A stretch of DNA of 64,000 nucleotides from Caccoplasma sp905210875. Lineage in GTDB: Bacteria; Bacteroidota; Bacteroidia; Bacteroidales; UBA11471. The stretch lies in assembly GCA_963931635.1 (NCBI GenBank), contig OZ007034.1:1302001-1366000 (forward strand). Reading direction: 5' to 3'. The translations under genes were made by a program, and so were the position numbers. A model generated the notes under the pieces. That model was given only the letters and a program-made list of their open reading frames with translations. It was not told the origin of the DNA and made no database searches. Below are positions 26,266-34,114 of this stretch, one piece after another; position 1 is the first letter of the stretch; each line of letters opens with the position of its first letter.

Positions 26266-26679
26266 TTAGTCAAAAGGTATGAGGGTTATGGCCTCGGCAA
26301 TTTTGTTGATGCCTTCTTGCAGCGGCTTGGATATCATGCCGCGTATGAAGGGATTGAGTTCGGCGCGGAGGGTGAGCTTCATGGCCGTGTTGTCTTCGGG
26401 GGTGGGAAGCAACTGTATCCAGATGAAGAAGGGCACGGGCGACTCTACCGTTTCGAGTTTGATGGTCTTGTTGGGTTCTCTCTCTACGATGCGAATGGCA
26501 ATATTCCCGGCCGGACTGGCCGAGAAACTGCAATTGTCGCGGTCGCAACGGAAGTTGGAGATTTTGTCTTCGGGAAGTCTGTCGCGCAGGCGTTCGAGGT
26601 TGGAGAGGTCCGACAAGGTCTCGAAAACGGTCTCGACATTGGCGGCTATGGTTTTGACGGGGCTTTCAAAAGAGGTCAT
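26266..26679 (-). CDS. SRPBCC-fold (START/polyketide-cyclase-like) protein
   Basis: 137 aa, no signal peptide. Sequence pattern ESPVKTIAANVETVFETLSDLSNLERL at the N-terminus and a final long helix (GMISKPLQEGINKIAEAI) are typical of the helix-grip SRPBCC fold, which binds hydrophobic ligands. It lies between pyrE and argH (30-nt and 14-nt gaps). As I recall this order is common in Bacteroidales. Ligand unknown. Confidence 0.8.
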   Translation of the reverse strand: MTSFESPVKTIAANVETVFETLSDLSNLERLRDRLPEDKISNFRCDRDNCSFSASPAGNIAIRIVEREPNKTIKLETVESPVPFFIWIQLLPTPEDNTAMKLTLRAELNPFIRGMISKPLQEGINKIAEAITLIPFD

Positions 26680-26709
26680 CGCTAACGGTGGGTTTGAGAG
26701 GTTGGATAA

Positions 26710-27348
26710 TTATTTTCCGGCATTCCACGAAGCGGGGTCTTTGCGCCACTCTTTTAATGTTTCGAGATCTCCGTCGGAGATATAGCCGGTTTGCAGGGCG
26801 GCTTCGAGCACGGCTTCGTAATTGCTGAGGGTAATGACGTCTACTTTGGCAGCTTTGAAGCGCTCTTCGGCAACGGGGAAGCGGTAGGAGAAGATGGCGG
26901 CCATGCCCACTACTTCGCAGCCTACGTTGCGAATGGCTTCAACGGCTTTGAGGCTGCTGCCGCCGGTGGAGATGAGGTCTTCGATGACAACGACACGCTG
27001 GCCCGGAATGAGATTGCCCTCGATGAGGTTTTCGAGTCCGTGGTCTTTGGGTGCCGAACGCACATAAACGTAGGGAAGTCCCAGTTGCTCGGCAATGAGA
27101 GCGCCCTGGGCTATGGCTCCAGTGGCTACACCGGCGATGGCATCGATGTTTTCAAACCGCTCCATGATGAGGCGGCACAGTTCTATTTTGATGAAGCTCC
27201 GTATGGCGGGGTATGATAGCGTTTTCCGGTTGTCGGTGTAAATAGGCGATTTCCAACCCGACGCCCAAGTGAACGGAAGGGCGGGTTGTAATTTTACTGC
27301 GCTGATTTTCAGTAATTTCTCGGCAACTAAACGCTCCAATGTTTTCAT
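26710..27348 (-). CDS. pyrE: orotate phosphoribosyltransferase
   Basis: 212 aa, full length. PRPP-binding motif VVVIEDLISTGGSSLKAVEAI, flexible catalytic loop RSAPKDHG, and N-terminal ALPFTWASGWKSPIYTDNRK which holds the orotate site. It converts orotate and PRPP to OMP in pyrimidine synthesis. First gene of the pyrE-SRPBCC-argH-lipoprotein operon, with its own promoter upstream. Confidence 0.96.
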   Translation of the reverse strand: MKTLERLVAEKLLKISAVKLQPALPFTWASGWKSPIYTDNRKTLSYPAIRSFIKIELCRLIMERFENIDAIAGVATGAIAQGALIAEQLGLPYVYVRSAPKDHGLENLIEGNLIPGQRVVVIEDLISTGGSSLKAVEAIRNVGCEVVGMAAIFSYRFPVAEERFKAAKVDVITLSNYEAVLEAALQTGYISDGDLETLKEWRKDPASWNAGK

Positions 27349-27424
27349 AATCGTATGTTTTATTCGGTAGGTATAGGGATTGTTGTATATGGTTGATGTT
27401 ATAGAGCCAACGTTTTATGGCACA

Positions 27425-27432
27425 CAAAGATA
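27425..27432 (-). promoter_or_regulatory. candidate pyrE promoter -7 box
   Basis: Minus-strand TATCTTTG, an exact TAnnTTTG match about 77 nt upstream of the pyrE ATG. Confidence 0.45.
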
Positions 27433-27484
27433 ATATAAAGAATGAGATAAAAAAAATAAAATGAGGAATTTCGCGTGCCGATTT

Positions 27485-28180
27485 TTATCGGGCAAATGAG
27501 AGGGTGAGCAGCGAAAGACTCGCGGGTTGTGCCGCCTGCAAAGCTTGTGCGCAGGCCAGCAGAGTGGCACCTGTCGTGACGATGTCGTCGACAAGGAGAA
27601 TGTGCCGGCCGGTGCAGCTGTGCCGGGGCGAGAGGGCGAAGATGTCGCGGGTGTTGAGCCAGCGGTCGTAGAGTGAAAGGCGGGTCTGCGACGGGTTGTG
27701 TTTCCGGCGCACGAGGCTGTGGGTGTCGATGGCGATGCCGCTGACGTCGGCAATGCCGCGGGCTATCCATTCGCTCTGGTTGTAACCCCGTTCCCGCAGA
27801 CGTACGCGGTGCAGGGGGACGGGTATGAGCGTGTCGATGCCGTCGAGCCGGTTGTCGGCGCAGAGTTCCCGGGCATAGAGTTGCCCCAGATAGCGGGCAC
27901 ACGCTTTCCCGTCGTGGTATTTGATGTAGTGCAGCAGGTTGCGGTAGGGGGAGTGGGGCGAGGAGTAGAACAGGGCAAAAGCGCTGTCGATGTCGATTTT
28001 CCCGCGGAACAGTTGCTCCATGGCGTGGCTCTCTTCGCGGTGGAACGAGGTGCGTGGCAGGTGTTGCAGGCAGTGCAGGCACAGGTGCTGTTCGCTGCCG
28101 GTCAGCCTTCTTCCGCACACGGCGCACAGCCGGGGGAAAAAGAGGTCGAGCAGATGGTTAATCGTCGCAGGTGTCGTCAT
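27485..28180 (-). CDS. ComF-family phosphoribosyltransferase-like protein
   Basis: 231 aa. N-terminal zinc-finger-type cysteines (CAVCGRR, then CLHCLQ) precede a phosphoribosyltransferase domain with ILLVDDIVTTGATLLACA and the family motifs IPVPLHRVRLRERGYNQS and RRKHNPSQTRLS. ComF proteins contribute to DNA uptake or related DNA processing. The start overlaps the recX stop by 23 nt. Confidence 0.92.
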   Translation of the reverse strand: MTTPATINHLLDLFFPRLCAVCGRRLTGSEQHLCLHCLQHLPRTSFHREESHAMEQLFRGKIDIDSAFALFYSSPHSPYRNLLHYIKYHDGKACARYLGQLYARELCADNRLDGIDTLIPVPLHRVRLRERGYNQSEWIARGIADVSGIAIDTHSLVRRKHNPSQTRLSLYDRWLNTRDIFALSPRHSCTGRHILLVDDIVTTGATLLACAQALQAAQPASLSLLTLSFAR

Positions 28181-28643
28181 AGTCGTCCCTTCCCAAGATC
28201 GAAAATATTATACCCGTTTCGAAGCCACGCGAGAGGGCGAAACGCAGGAGCTTTGCCTTGTCGGCTCGCGGGTCGGAGCCGTCGAGCTGTTGGCGTTTGC
28301 GGTCGATGAGTTCCCACAGCAGCTGGCGGTAGGAGGTCTCGTCGATGAGGGCAAGGGCGTCGGCCACGGCTGCATCGGGTAGCCTCTTTTGCCGCAGGGC
28401 GGCGCAGATTTTCAGGCGGCCCCAGCGGTCGAATTGTATTTTGTCGTGTACAAAGCTGCGGCAGTATCGGGCCTCGTCGATGTATCCCTCTTCGCGGAGG
28501 TGTGCGACGATGCGGCGTATATCCGGGGCCGCTACCCCCCAGCGGGAGAGTTTCTCTTCGATTTCGCTTGCGCACCGTTCGGCGGTGGAGCAGAGGGCGG
28601 CTGCCCGGTAAAGGGCTTCTTCGGGGGTGAGGGGCTTTTTCAT
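28158..28643 (-). CDS. recX: RecX-family regulator of RecA
   Basis: 161 aa from the ATG at 28643; the open frame extends further upstream but only as antisense of prmC. Typical three-helix repeats: CSTAERCASEIEEKLSRWG, IVAHLREEGYIDEARYCRSF and FDRWGRLKICAALRQK. RecX binds RecA filaments and limits recombination activity. It lies 10 nt after prmC and overlaps comF by 23 nt. Confidence 0.9.
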   Translation of the reverse strand: MKKPLTPEEALYRAAALCSTAERCASEIEEKLSRWGVAAPDIRRIVAHLREEGYIDEARYCRSFVHDKIQFDRWGRLKICAALRQKRLPDAAVADALALIDETSYRQLLWELIDRKRQQLDGSDPRADKAKLLRFALSRGFETGIIFSILGRDDYDDTCDD

Positions 28644-28653
28644 TGGTCGGTGT

Positions 28654-29502
28654 TTATCGGGTGGCTGAGGCGAAGCGTTCCCGGCCCGACAGGTCGCGGC
28701 GGACCTGTATGTGGCGGAACCCCTCGTCGTGAAGCATCTGTTCGGTTTCCCGGGCAAAGAGCGGATTGATTTCAAAATAGAGCCGTCCGCCGTCGTGCAG
28801 AAGATGTCTTGCGACCACGGCGATGGCCCGGTAGAAGAGCAGCGGCTCCTCCTCGGGAACAAAGAGCGCCGAGTGCGGCTCGTGGTCGAGTACGTTGGGC
28901 TCCATGGCGTCTACCTCCGAGGGGACGATGTAGGGCGGGTTGCTTACAATCATGTCGTAGCGGCCGTATGCGTCGGCTTCCGGGGTAAAGTGCAGAATGT
29001 CAAGTTGGCGAAATTGTACGCGGGTGCCCAGCGAGCGGTTGTTGGCCTCGGCTATGCGCAGGGCGTTGGGTGAGATGTCCCACCCCTCGACGCGACATTC
29101 AGGAAACCGGTGCGAGAGGGCGATGGCTATGCAGCCACTTCCCGTGCCGATGTCGACGATGCTCGACGGCGGACACTTCCGGTTTTCGTCGGCGATGAGC
29201 AGGGTCAGCTCCTCGGTTTCGGGGCGTGGTATGAGTACCCCCGGGGCAACGCCTATACGCAGGCCGTCGAAGTGGGTGTGTCCCAAAACGTATTGGACCG
29301 GTTCGTTTTTTTTGAGCCTTTCGACGATAACTTCGATTTTTTTTCGGATAGGTTCGTCCAAAATCCTATCTTTGTGCAAGAATGCCTCCACGGGAGAGAG
29401 TCCGCACACCTCCTCTTGCAGCAGTCGGGTGAGGGCGCGTATCTCTTCGGGCGGATAGAGGCCGTCGAGCGCTTCCTGGATATGTCGGATTGTCTTTTGC
29501 AT
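28654..29502 (-). CDS. prmC: peptide chain release factor N5-glutamine methyltransferase
   Basis: 282 aa. SAM-binding motif IVDIGTGSGCIAIAL and catalytic NPPY motif in MIVSNPPYIVP; an N-terminal helical domain binds the release factor. It methylates the GGQ glutamine of RF1/RF2. First gene of prmC-recX-comF. A consensus promoter ends 4 nt before the ATG, so the mRNA is probably leaderless or nearly so. Confidence 0.95.
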   Translation of the reverse strand: MQKTIRHIQEALDGLYPPEEIRALTRLLQEEVCGLSPVEAFLHKDRILDEPIRKKIEVIVERLKKNEPVQYVLGHTHFDGLRIGVAPGVLIPRPETEELTLLIADENRKCPPSSIVDIGTGSGCIAIALSHRFPECRVEGWDISPNALRIAEANNRSLGTRVQFRQLDILHFTPEADAYGRYDMIVSNPPYIVPSEVDAMEPNVLDHEPHSALFVPEEEPLLFYRAIAVVARHLLHDGGRLYFEINPLFARETEQMLHDEGFRHIQVRRDLSGRERFASATR

Positions 29503-29506
29503 GAGG

Positions 29507-29537
29507 CAAAGATAGCGAAAGCCGAGAGCAGAGGCAA
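29507..29537 (-). promoter_or_regulatory. prmC: prmC promoter inside the first 84-bp repeat unit
   Basis: On the minus strand, TTG (29535-29537), a 20-nt spacer and TATCTTTG (29507-29514). The final G of the -7 box is only 4 nt from the prmC ATG, so the start site is expected at or next to the start codon. Confidence 0.6.
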
Positions 29538-29703
29538 GGAGAAAACGAAGTTTTCGTCGTTGCCTATGCCGAGGCGCCCCCTGTCTTCTGAAAAGATAGC
29601 GAAAGCCGAGAGCAGAGGGGGGGAGAAAACAAAGTTTTCGTCACTGACTATGCCGAGGCACCTCCTCTCTTCTGAAAAGAAGGCAAAGCCGGGGTGTCGA
29701 GGT
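29508..29703. repeat. 84-bp tandem intergenic repeat, two full units and one partial
   Basis: Units begin at 29508, 29592 and 29676 (exact period 84). Each full unit contains AAAGATAGCGAAAGCCGAGA, a GAAAAC-AA-GTTTTC hairpin and TATGCCGAGGC. It fills the prmC-ribD divergent gap (29503-29809), where I see no gene. Confidence 0.9.
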
Positions 29704-29809
29704 AAAAGAAAAAATGGCGTCGGAAGCCGTTGGCGGTGCCGCCGCTACCCCTTCTCGACTCTCGCAACCGCCGGGAAGGAGGGGCGGAAAAGTCGGATAA
29801 AAGCCGCTC

Positions 29810-30919
29810 ATGATTGAGAAAAAGAATGATAATCAGATAGAGACAATGGGAAATCAGAACGTTGACGAGATGTATATGCGGCGATGCCTGCAACTGGCAG
29901 CCTGTGGCCGTGGCCATGTGTCGCCCAACCCCATGGTGGGAGCCGTCGTTGTGTGCGATGGTCGGATAATAGGTGAGGGATATCACCGACAGTTCGGCGG
30001 TCCGCATGCCGAAGTCAATGCCATTGACTCGGTGCGAAATCCCGAATTGCTTTCCCGTTCCACGCTGTATGTCTCGCTCGAACCCTGCTCCCATTACGGG
30101 AAGACTCCGCCGTGCAGCCTCCTGATTATCGAGAAGAAGATACCCCGTGTTGTCGTGGGCTGCCTCGACCCGTTCCCCAAAGTTTCGGGGCGGGGTATTG
30201 CTCTGTTGCGTGATGCCGGCATCGAGGTCGTTACAGGAGTCCTCGACGAAGAGTGTCGGGCATTGAACGTCGCTTTTATGACGGCCCATGAACAGCAGCG
30301 CCCGTATGTCGTCTTGAAGTGGGCCCAGAGTTCCGATGGTTTTATCGACAGCTGTCGCACTCCCGATGAGCCGCCCTGTCGTTTTTCCGACGAGCAAACG
30401 TCGCTTCTCGTGCATCGTCTCCGGGCCGGGAGCGACGCCATATTGGTGGGCTCTCGTACTTTGCATTGCGATAATCCGTCGCTTACCTTGCGCCTGTGGC
30501 CGGGCCGACGCTCTCCTCTGCGCGTCGTTCTTGGTGCGCACATCGACTTTCCTCCGTCGTCGCCCTTGCTCACCGACGGGCTGCCTACCGAAATTTTTAC
30601 GTCCCATCCGATACTGTTGCCGACATCGGCCGGGGCAGTGCGCTGCACAGTACTCGATTTTTCTAGGCCGGTGATTCCACAACTGCTGAAATCTCTTTAT
30701 GATGAGGGCGTTACTTCTCTGCTGGTTGAGGGTGGAGCCGTTACGCTGCAATCGTTTATCGATGCCGGATATTGGGACGAAGCCTATGTCGAAACTGCAC
30801 CTCTCGTCTTGCATGAGGGGGTGCGGGCTCCTGCTCTTTCCCAGGCTTTGTGTCGGACAAGTATGATGTGCGGCTTACATCAACTTCAACGTTATTCCCA
30901 CTTGGCTCGTTTGTCATAA
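29810..30919 (+). CDS. ribD: bifunctional diaminohydroxyphosphoribosylaminopyrimidine deaminase / reductase
   Basis: 369 aa from this start; ATG at 29846 (MGNQNVDEMYMRRC) is an equally good start and fits my memory of family N-termini. The deaminase half has the zinc motifs HAEVNAI and PCSHYGKTPPC; the reductase half begins YVVLKWAQSSDGFI. It performs the second and third steps of riboflavin synthesis. It is divergent from prmC. No other rib gene or FMN riboswitch is visible here. Confidence 0.94.
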   Translation: MIEKKNDNQIETMGNQNVDEMYMRRCLQLAACGRGHVSPNPMVGAVVVCDGRIIGEGYHRQFGGPHAEVNAIDSVRNPELLSRSTLYVSLEPCSHYGKTPPCSLLIIEKKIPRVVVGCLDPFPKVSGRGIALLRDAGIEVVTGVLDEECRALNVAFMTAHEQQRPYVVLKWAQSSDGFIDSCRTPDEPPCRFSDEQTSLLVHRLRAGSDAILVGSRTLHCDNPSLTLRLWPGRRSPLRVVLGAHIDFPPSSPLLTDGLPTEIFTSHPILLPTSAGAVRCTVLDFSRPVIPQLLKSLYDEGVTSLLVEGGAVTLQSFIDAGYWDEAYVETAPLVLHEGVRAPALSQALCRTSMMCGLHQLQRYSHLARLS

Positions 30920-30995
30920 AGCGCAAAGGAAGAGGCTTATATTATAAATTATTATAATAATCTCCATCAGAAGAAGAAAAAGCCGAAAATCTTTC

Positions 30996-31003
30996 TAATT
31001 TTG
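30996..31003 (+). promoter_or_regulatory. candidate promoter -7 box for the DUF6242-like gene
   Basis: TAATTTTG matches TAnnTTTG. Transcription would start near 31010, which supports the ATG at 31036 and excludes the GTG at 31003. Confidence 0.5.
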
Positions 31004-31035
31004 TGACCTTGTATCATGTAACCTCTTTCTTTGGA

Positions 31036-32568
31036 ATGAAGCTGACGAGATTTTTTTTGTTGCCGGTGTGTATCGGTGTGATGTTGTATGGGCTGGTGGC
31101 CTGTAATTCCGACGATGACGCCGATCTCATATACACATCGAATGCCAATACGATGGTGCGCACCTTTTCATTGGCGGCCGATATTGATATACTGACCAAC
31201 CTCTCTTATCGCTATTTTACCATCGATCTGGTGAAGGGCCAAATTTACAATCCCGATTCGTTTCCTTACGGTACAGATATCTCTGCCCTTGTTCCGGATA
31301 TTACCTTTGACAATCCGTCGAGTGTCGAAATTACGGTTCTCAGCAAAGATGATGGTTCTTTGTTGAAGACCATTGACTATCTCGAAGACGATAGCGACTC
31401 AATCGATTTCAACAACGATGTCAAAATGAAAGTCGTAGCCGCCGATGGCGTTACCACGCAGGAGTACCGTATCGAGGTGCGTGTACACCGGGTGCAGGCC
31501 GATTCGCTGGTGTGGGCTACATTGGGCGCACACACGTTGCCTACGTTGCTTGAAACGCCGGTGGCTCAGAAGACCGTTGCTTTCGGAGGCAAAGCCTATT
31601 GCTTTACCACTGATGGCACAGTCTACAGTCTGGGCGTCTCATCGGCTCCTGCCGACAGGTGGGATCTTTATACGTTCGCGCCCTGGGGCGATACCCTTTC
31701 GGTGTCGACGATTGTAGCGTCGTCCGATACGCTTTTTGCACTGTGCGGTACACCCGATGCCGATGGCAACCAGACGTTGTGCCGCTCGACCGACGGCCTG
31801 ACGTGGACTCCCGTTGCTGATGCTCGCTTTGCTGCTCTCATCGGGGTGTGGAACGAACGGCTCACGGGAGTTGCTGTTACGGGGGCTGGGTATGTCCATG
31901 CTACGTACGAAGCAGGAACCTATACCGCAGAAACGTTGGTAGAGACCAACTTTCCGGTGTCGGGATATAGTAACACGATAGCTTATAGCGATACCTCATA
32001 CGGAACCTCGCAAATATATTTCTTTGGAGGTCGGTGCGCCGACAATTCTTACAGTGGTCACATATGGGCGTACGATGGTGTACGATGGGCAGCGCTCTCC
32101 AAGGTGGGAATTGCCGGTGGTGCGGGGGCTGCGGTATCGCCTCGTGAAGGCGCGCTGTTTTTCTCCTATTACAACGACGAATACAATGCTGAGTCGGACT
32201 ATTTTGTCCGCAAGACCTACTATTACATATTGGGCGGAAAAGATGCCACCGGCGTCCGCAACGACCTCTACTATACCAATACATTGGGCGGATACTGGGA
32301 ACAGGCCGCCAAGGGCACTCCGCTCTATGTGTCGAACATGGGATTTACTTCTCGGGCATTTGCCTCGGCCTACATCAGTGAGGAGTCGGCGGTGATACCG
32401 GCAACATCGCTCTCAACGTGGCAATGGGCCGAGATGCCCTACCTCAGCCGTGTGACCCGCAGTAGCGATGAAGCAGTGCCATACGTCTATGTATTTGGCG
32501 GATATGACAGTCGCAACAATTTGATTGACGAGATATGTCGCGGCGTCGTACTGCGCTTCACCTTTTAG
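31036..32568 (+). CDS. DUF6242-like beta-propeller lipoprotein
   Basis: 510 aa from ATG 31036. Signal peptide with lipobox LVACNSDD (Cys near 22). N-terminal domain (about 30-160) resembles a cadherin-like or DUF-type beta domain. The remainder has repeated Kelch-like blades (QIYFFGGRCADN, YYYILGGKDATG, YVYVFGGYDSRN) with the VFGG pattern at regular spacing. Surface or periplasmic protein of unknown role that precedes the envelope-assembly cluster. The DUF name is from memory. Confidence 0.75.
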   Translation: MKLTRFFLLPVCIGVMLYGLVACNSDDDADLIYTSNANTMVRTFSLAADIDILTNLSYRYFTIDLVKGQIYNPDSFPYGTDISALVPDITFDNPSSVEITVLSKDDGSLLKTIDYLEDDSDSIDFNNDVKMKVVAADGVTTQEYRIEVRVHRVQADSLVWATLGAHTLPTLLETPVAQKTVAFGGKAYCFTTDGTVYSLGVSSAPADRWDLYTFAPWGDTLSVSTIVASSDTLFALCGTPDADGNQTLCRSTDGLTWTPVADARFAALIGVWNERLTGVAVTGAGYVHATYEAGTYTAETLVETNFPVSGYSNTIAYSDTSYGTSQIYFFGGRCADNSYSGHIWAYDGVRWAALSKVGIAGGAGAAVSPREGALFFSYYNDEYNAESDYFVRKTYYYILGGKDATGVRNDLYYTNTLGGYWEQAAKGTPLYVSNMGFTSRAFASAYISEESAVIPATSLSTWQWAEMPYLSRVTRSSDEAVPYVYVFGGYDSRNNLIDEICRGVVLRFTF

Positions 32569-32659
32569 TGAAGAATGTAAAAATAGTAGGGGTGGGAGAT
32601 AATTTTTTGAACCCGGGCGGCGTTTCTCATACATGAGACAGCGCAAAATGTATCGGAAT

Positions 32660-33337
32660 ATGAGAAAAAAGCTGGTCGCACTTCTCTGGTTGATAGGCAG
32701 CCTGCTGCCGTTGTCGGCCCAAGAGTATCTCTACGAGATAGGTGCGGCAGGCGGAATAGGTGCATACGTAGGCGATATAAGCAGTAACCCGTTTCACAAG
32801 CCCGGCGGGGCTTATGGGGTGTTGTTTCGCCAGCACATCAATTATCGTTGGGCCTTGAAATATAACCTGACGATGACTCGTGTGAAAGGGTCGACCCAAG
32901 GGTTGTCGAATGTCTTTCCGGGAAATGCTCAGTATGCGTTCAGTCGTTCGGTGATGGATTTCGGGGCAGAAGCCGAGTTCAATTTCTTCCATTACGGCAT
33001 GGGCGAGAGCTACAAGGGTACCCGGCGCTTTACGCCCTATATAGTAACCGGTCTTGGCTTTACGGCCGTGCCTCGGAAAGGCGACGGATATTTCTCGCTC
33101 CACATACCCATGGGGGTGGGTGTGAAATATAAGTTGGCCCGACGCTGGAATCTCGCTGTGGAATTTACCATGCGCAAGACCTTGGGCGACAAGCTCGACG
33201 GTAAGGCTTTGGACGACCCCTATCGTATTACCAGTGCGGCCTTTAAAAATACCGACTGGTATGCACTCACGATGATTTCCATCACCTACGACATCGGTCG
33301 CAAGTGTGTTGATTGTAATCCGTCGAGTGCTTTTTAG
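32660..33337 (+). CDS. DUF6089/PorG-like outer membrane beta-barrel protein
   Basis: 225 aa from ATG 32660; in-frame starts at 32633 and 32648 only add a basic tail before the signal peptide (about 1-21, PLSAQ). The pattern YEIGAAGGIGAYVGDIS, then alternating aromatic strands and a final ISITYDIG strand, indicates an 8-strand barrel. In Porphyromonas gingivalis the gene beside bamA at the matching position is porG, a type IX secretion component; the relation here is inferred from position and sequence style. 39 nt before uppS. Confidence 0.7.
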   Translation: MRKKLVALLWLIGSLLPLSAQEYLYEIGAAGGIGAYVGDISSNPFHKPGGAYGVLFRQHINYRWALKYNLTMTRVKGSTQGLSNVFPGNAQYAFSRSVMDFGAEAEFNFFHYGMGESYKGTRRFTPYIVTGLGFTAVPRKGDGYFSLHIPMGVGVKYKLARRWNLAVEFTMRKTLGDKLDGKALDDPYRITSAAFKNTDWYALTMISITYDIGRKCVDCNPSSAF

Positions 33338-33376
33338 AGGTTTCATACTAATGATATAACCATATAGTAAACAAAA

Positions 33377-34114
33377 ATGTCGCTTATAGACAACATCGAT
33401 AAAACCCGCTTGCCACGGCACATTGCCATTATTATGGACGGTAACGGCCGTTGGGCCAAGGAGCGGGGCAAAGAACGCTCTTACGGTCATCGTCAAGGAG
33501 TGGAGGCGGTGCGCACCATTACCCGTACCGCCGGTAATTTGGGAATAGAATATTTGACTCTATATACATTTTCGACCGAGAATTGGTCTCGTCCCGAAGA
33601 GGAGGTGCATGCTTTGATGGCGTTGATGGTCATGGCCATTGAGCAGGAAACTCCCGAATTGATGAAAAACAATGTGCGTCTCACGGCTATCGGCGATTTG
33701 GAACGTATGCCGGCTGAGGTGCGGGAGCGTCTCTTCCGTTGCATGGAGCAGACGGCCTCCAATACGGGTATTACCTTGGTGCTGGCGTTGAGCTACTCTT
33801 CCCGATGGGAAATCGTGCGCGCCGCCCGATTCTTGGCTGCGGAGGCAGCCGCCGGCCGTTTGTTGCCCGAGCAAATCGATGAACAGTGTGTTTCGTCGGC
33901 CCTTACGACGAGTGCCATTCCCGACCCCGACCTGCTGATACGCACCGGGGGAGAATGCCGCATCAGCAACTTCCTGTTGTGGCAGGCCGCTTATTCAGAA
34001 CTCTATTTTACACCACAATATTGGCCCGACTTCGACGAAGAGAGCCTGTATAAAGCTATTTGTGATTATCAGTCGCGCGAACGTCGCTTCGGAAAAATCA
34101 GTGAACAATTATGA
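33377..34114 (+). CDS. uppS: undecaprenyl diphosphate synthase
   Basis: 245 aa, full length. Catalytic motif IIMDGNGRWAKERGKER at the N-terminus, YLTLYTFSTENWSRP, and C-terminal DLLIRTGGECRISNFLLWQ. It makes the C55 lipid carrier for peptidoglycan and O-antigen. Its stop overlaps the bamA start (ATGA), so the two are translationally coupled. Confidence 0.97.
   Translation: MSLIDNIDKTRLPRHIAIIMDGNGRWAKERGKERSYGHRQGVEAVRTITRTAGNLGIEYLTLYTFSTENWSRPEEEVHALMALMVMAIEQETPELMKNNVRLTAIGDLERMPAEVRERLFRCMEQTASNTGITLVLALSYSSRWEIVRAARFLAAEAAAGRLLPEQIDEQCVSSALTTSAIPDPDLLIRTGGECRISNFLLWQAAYSELYFTPQYWPDFDEESLYKAICDYQSRERRFGKISEQL

Noticed and set aside
30920..31035. Riboswitch or small RNA between ribD and the DUF6242-like gene
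   Set aside because: Only about 115 nt with a promoter and no convincing secondary structure.
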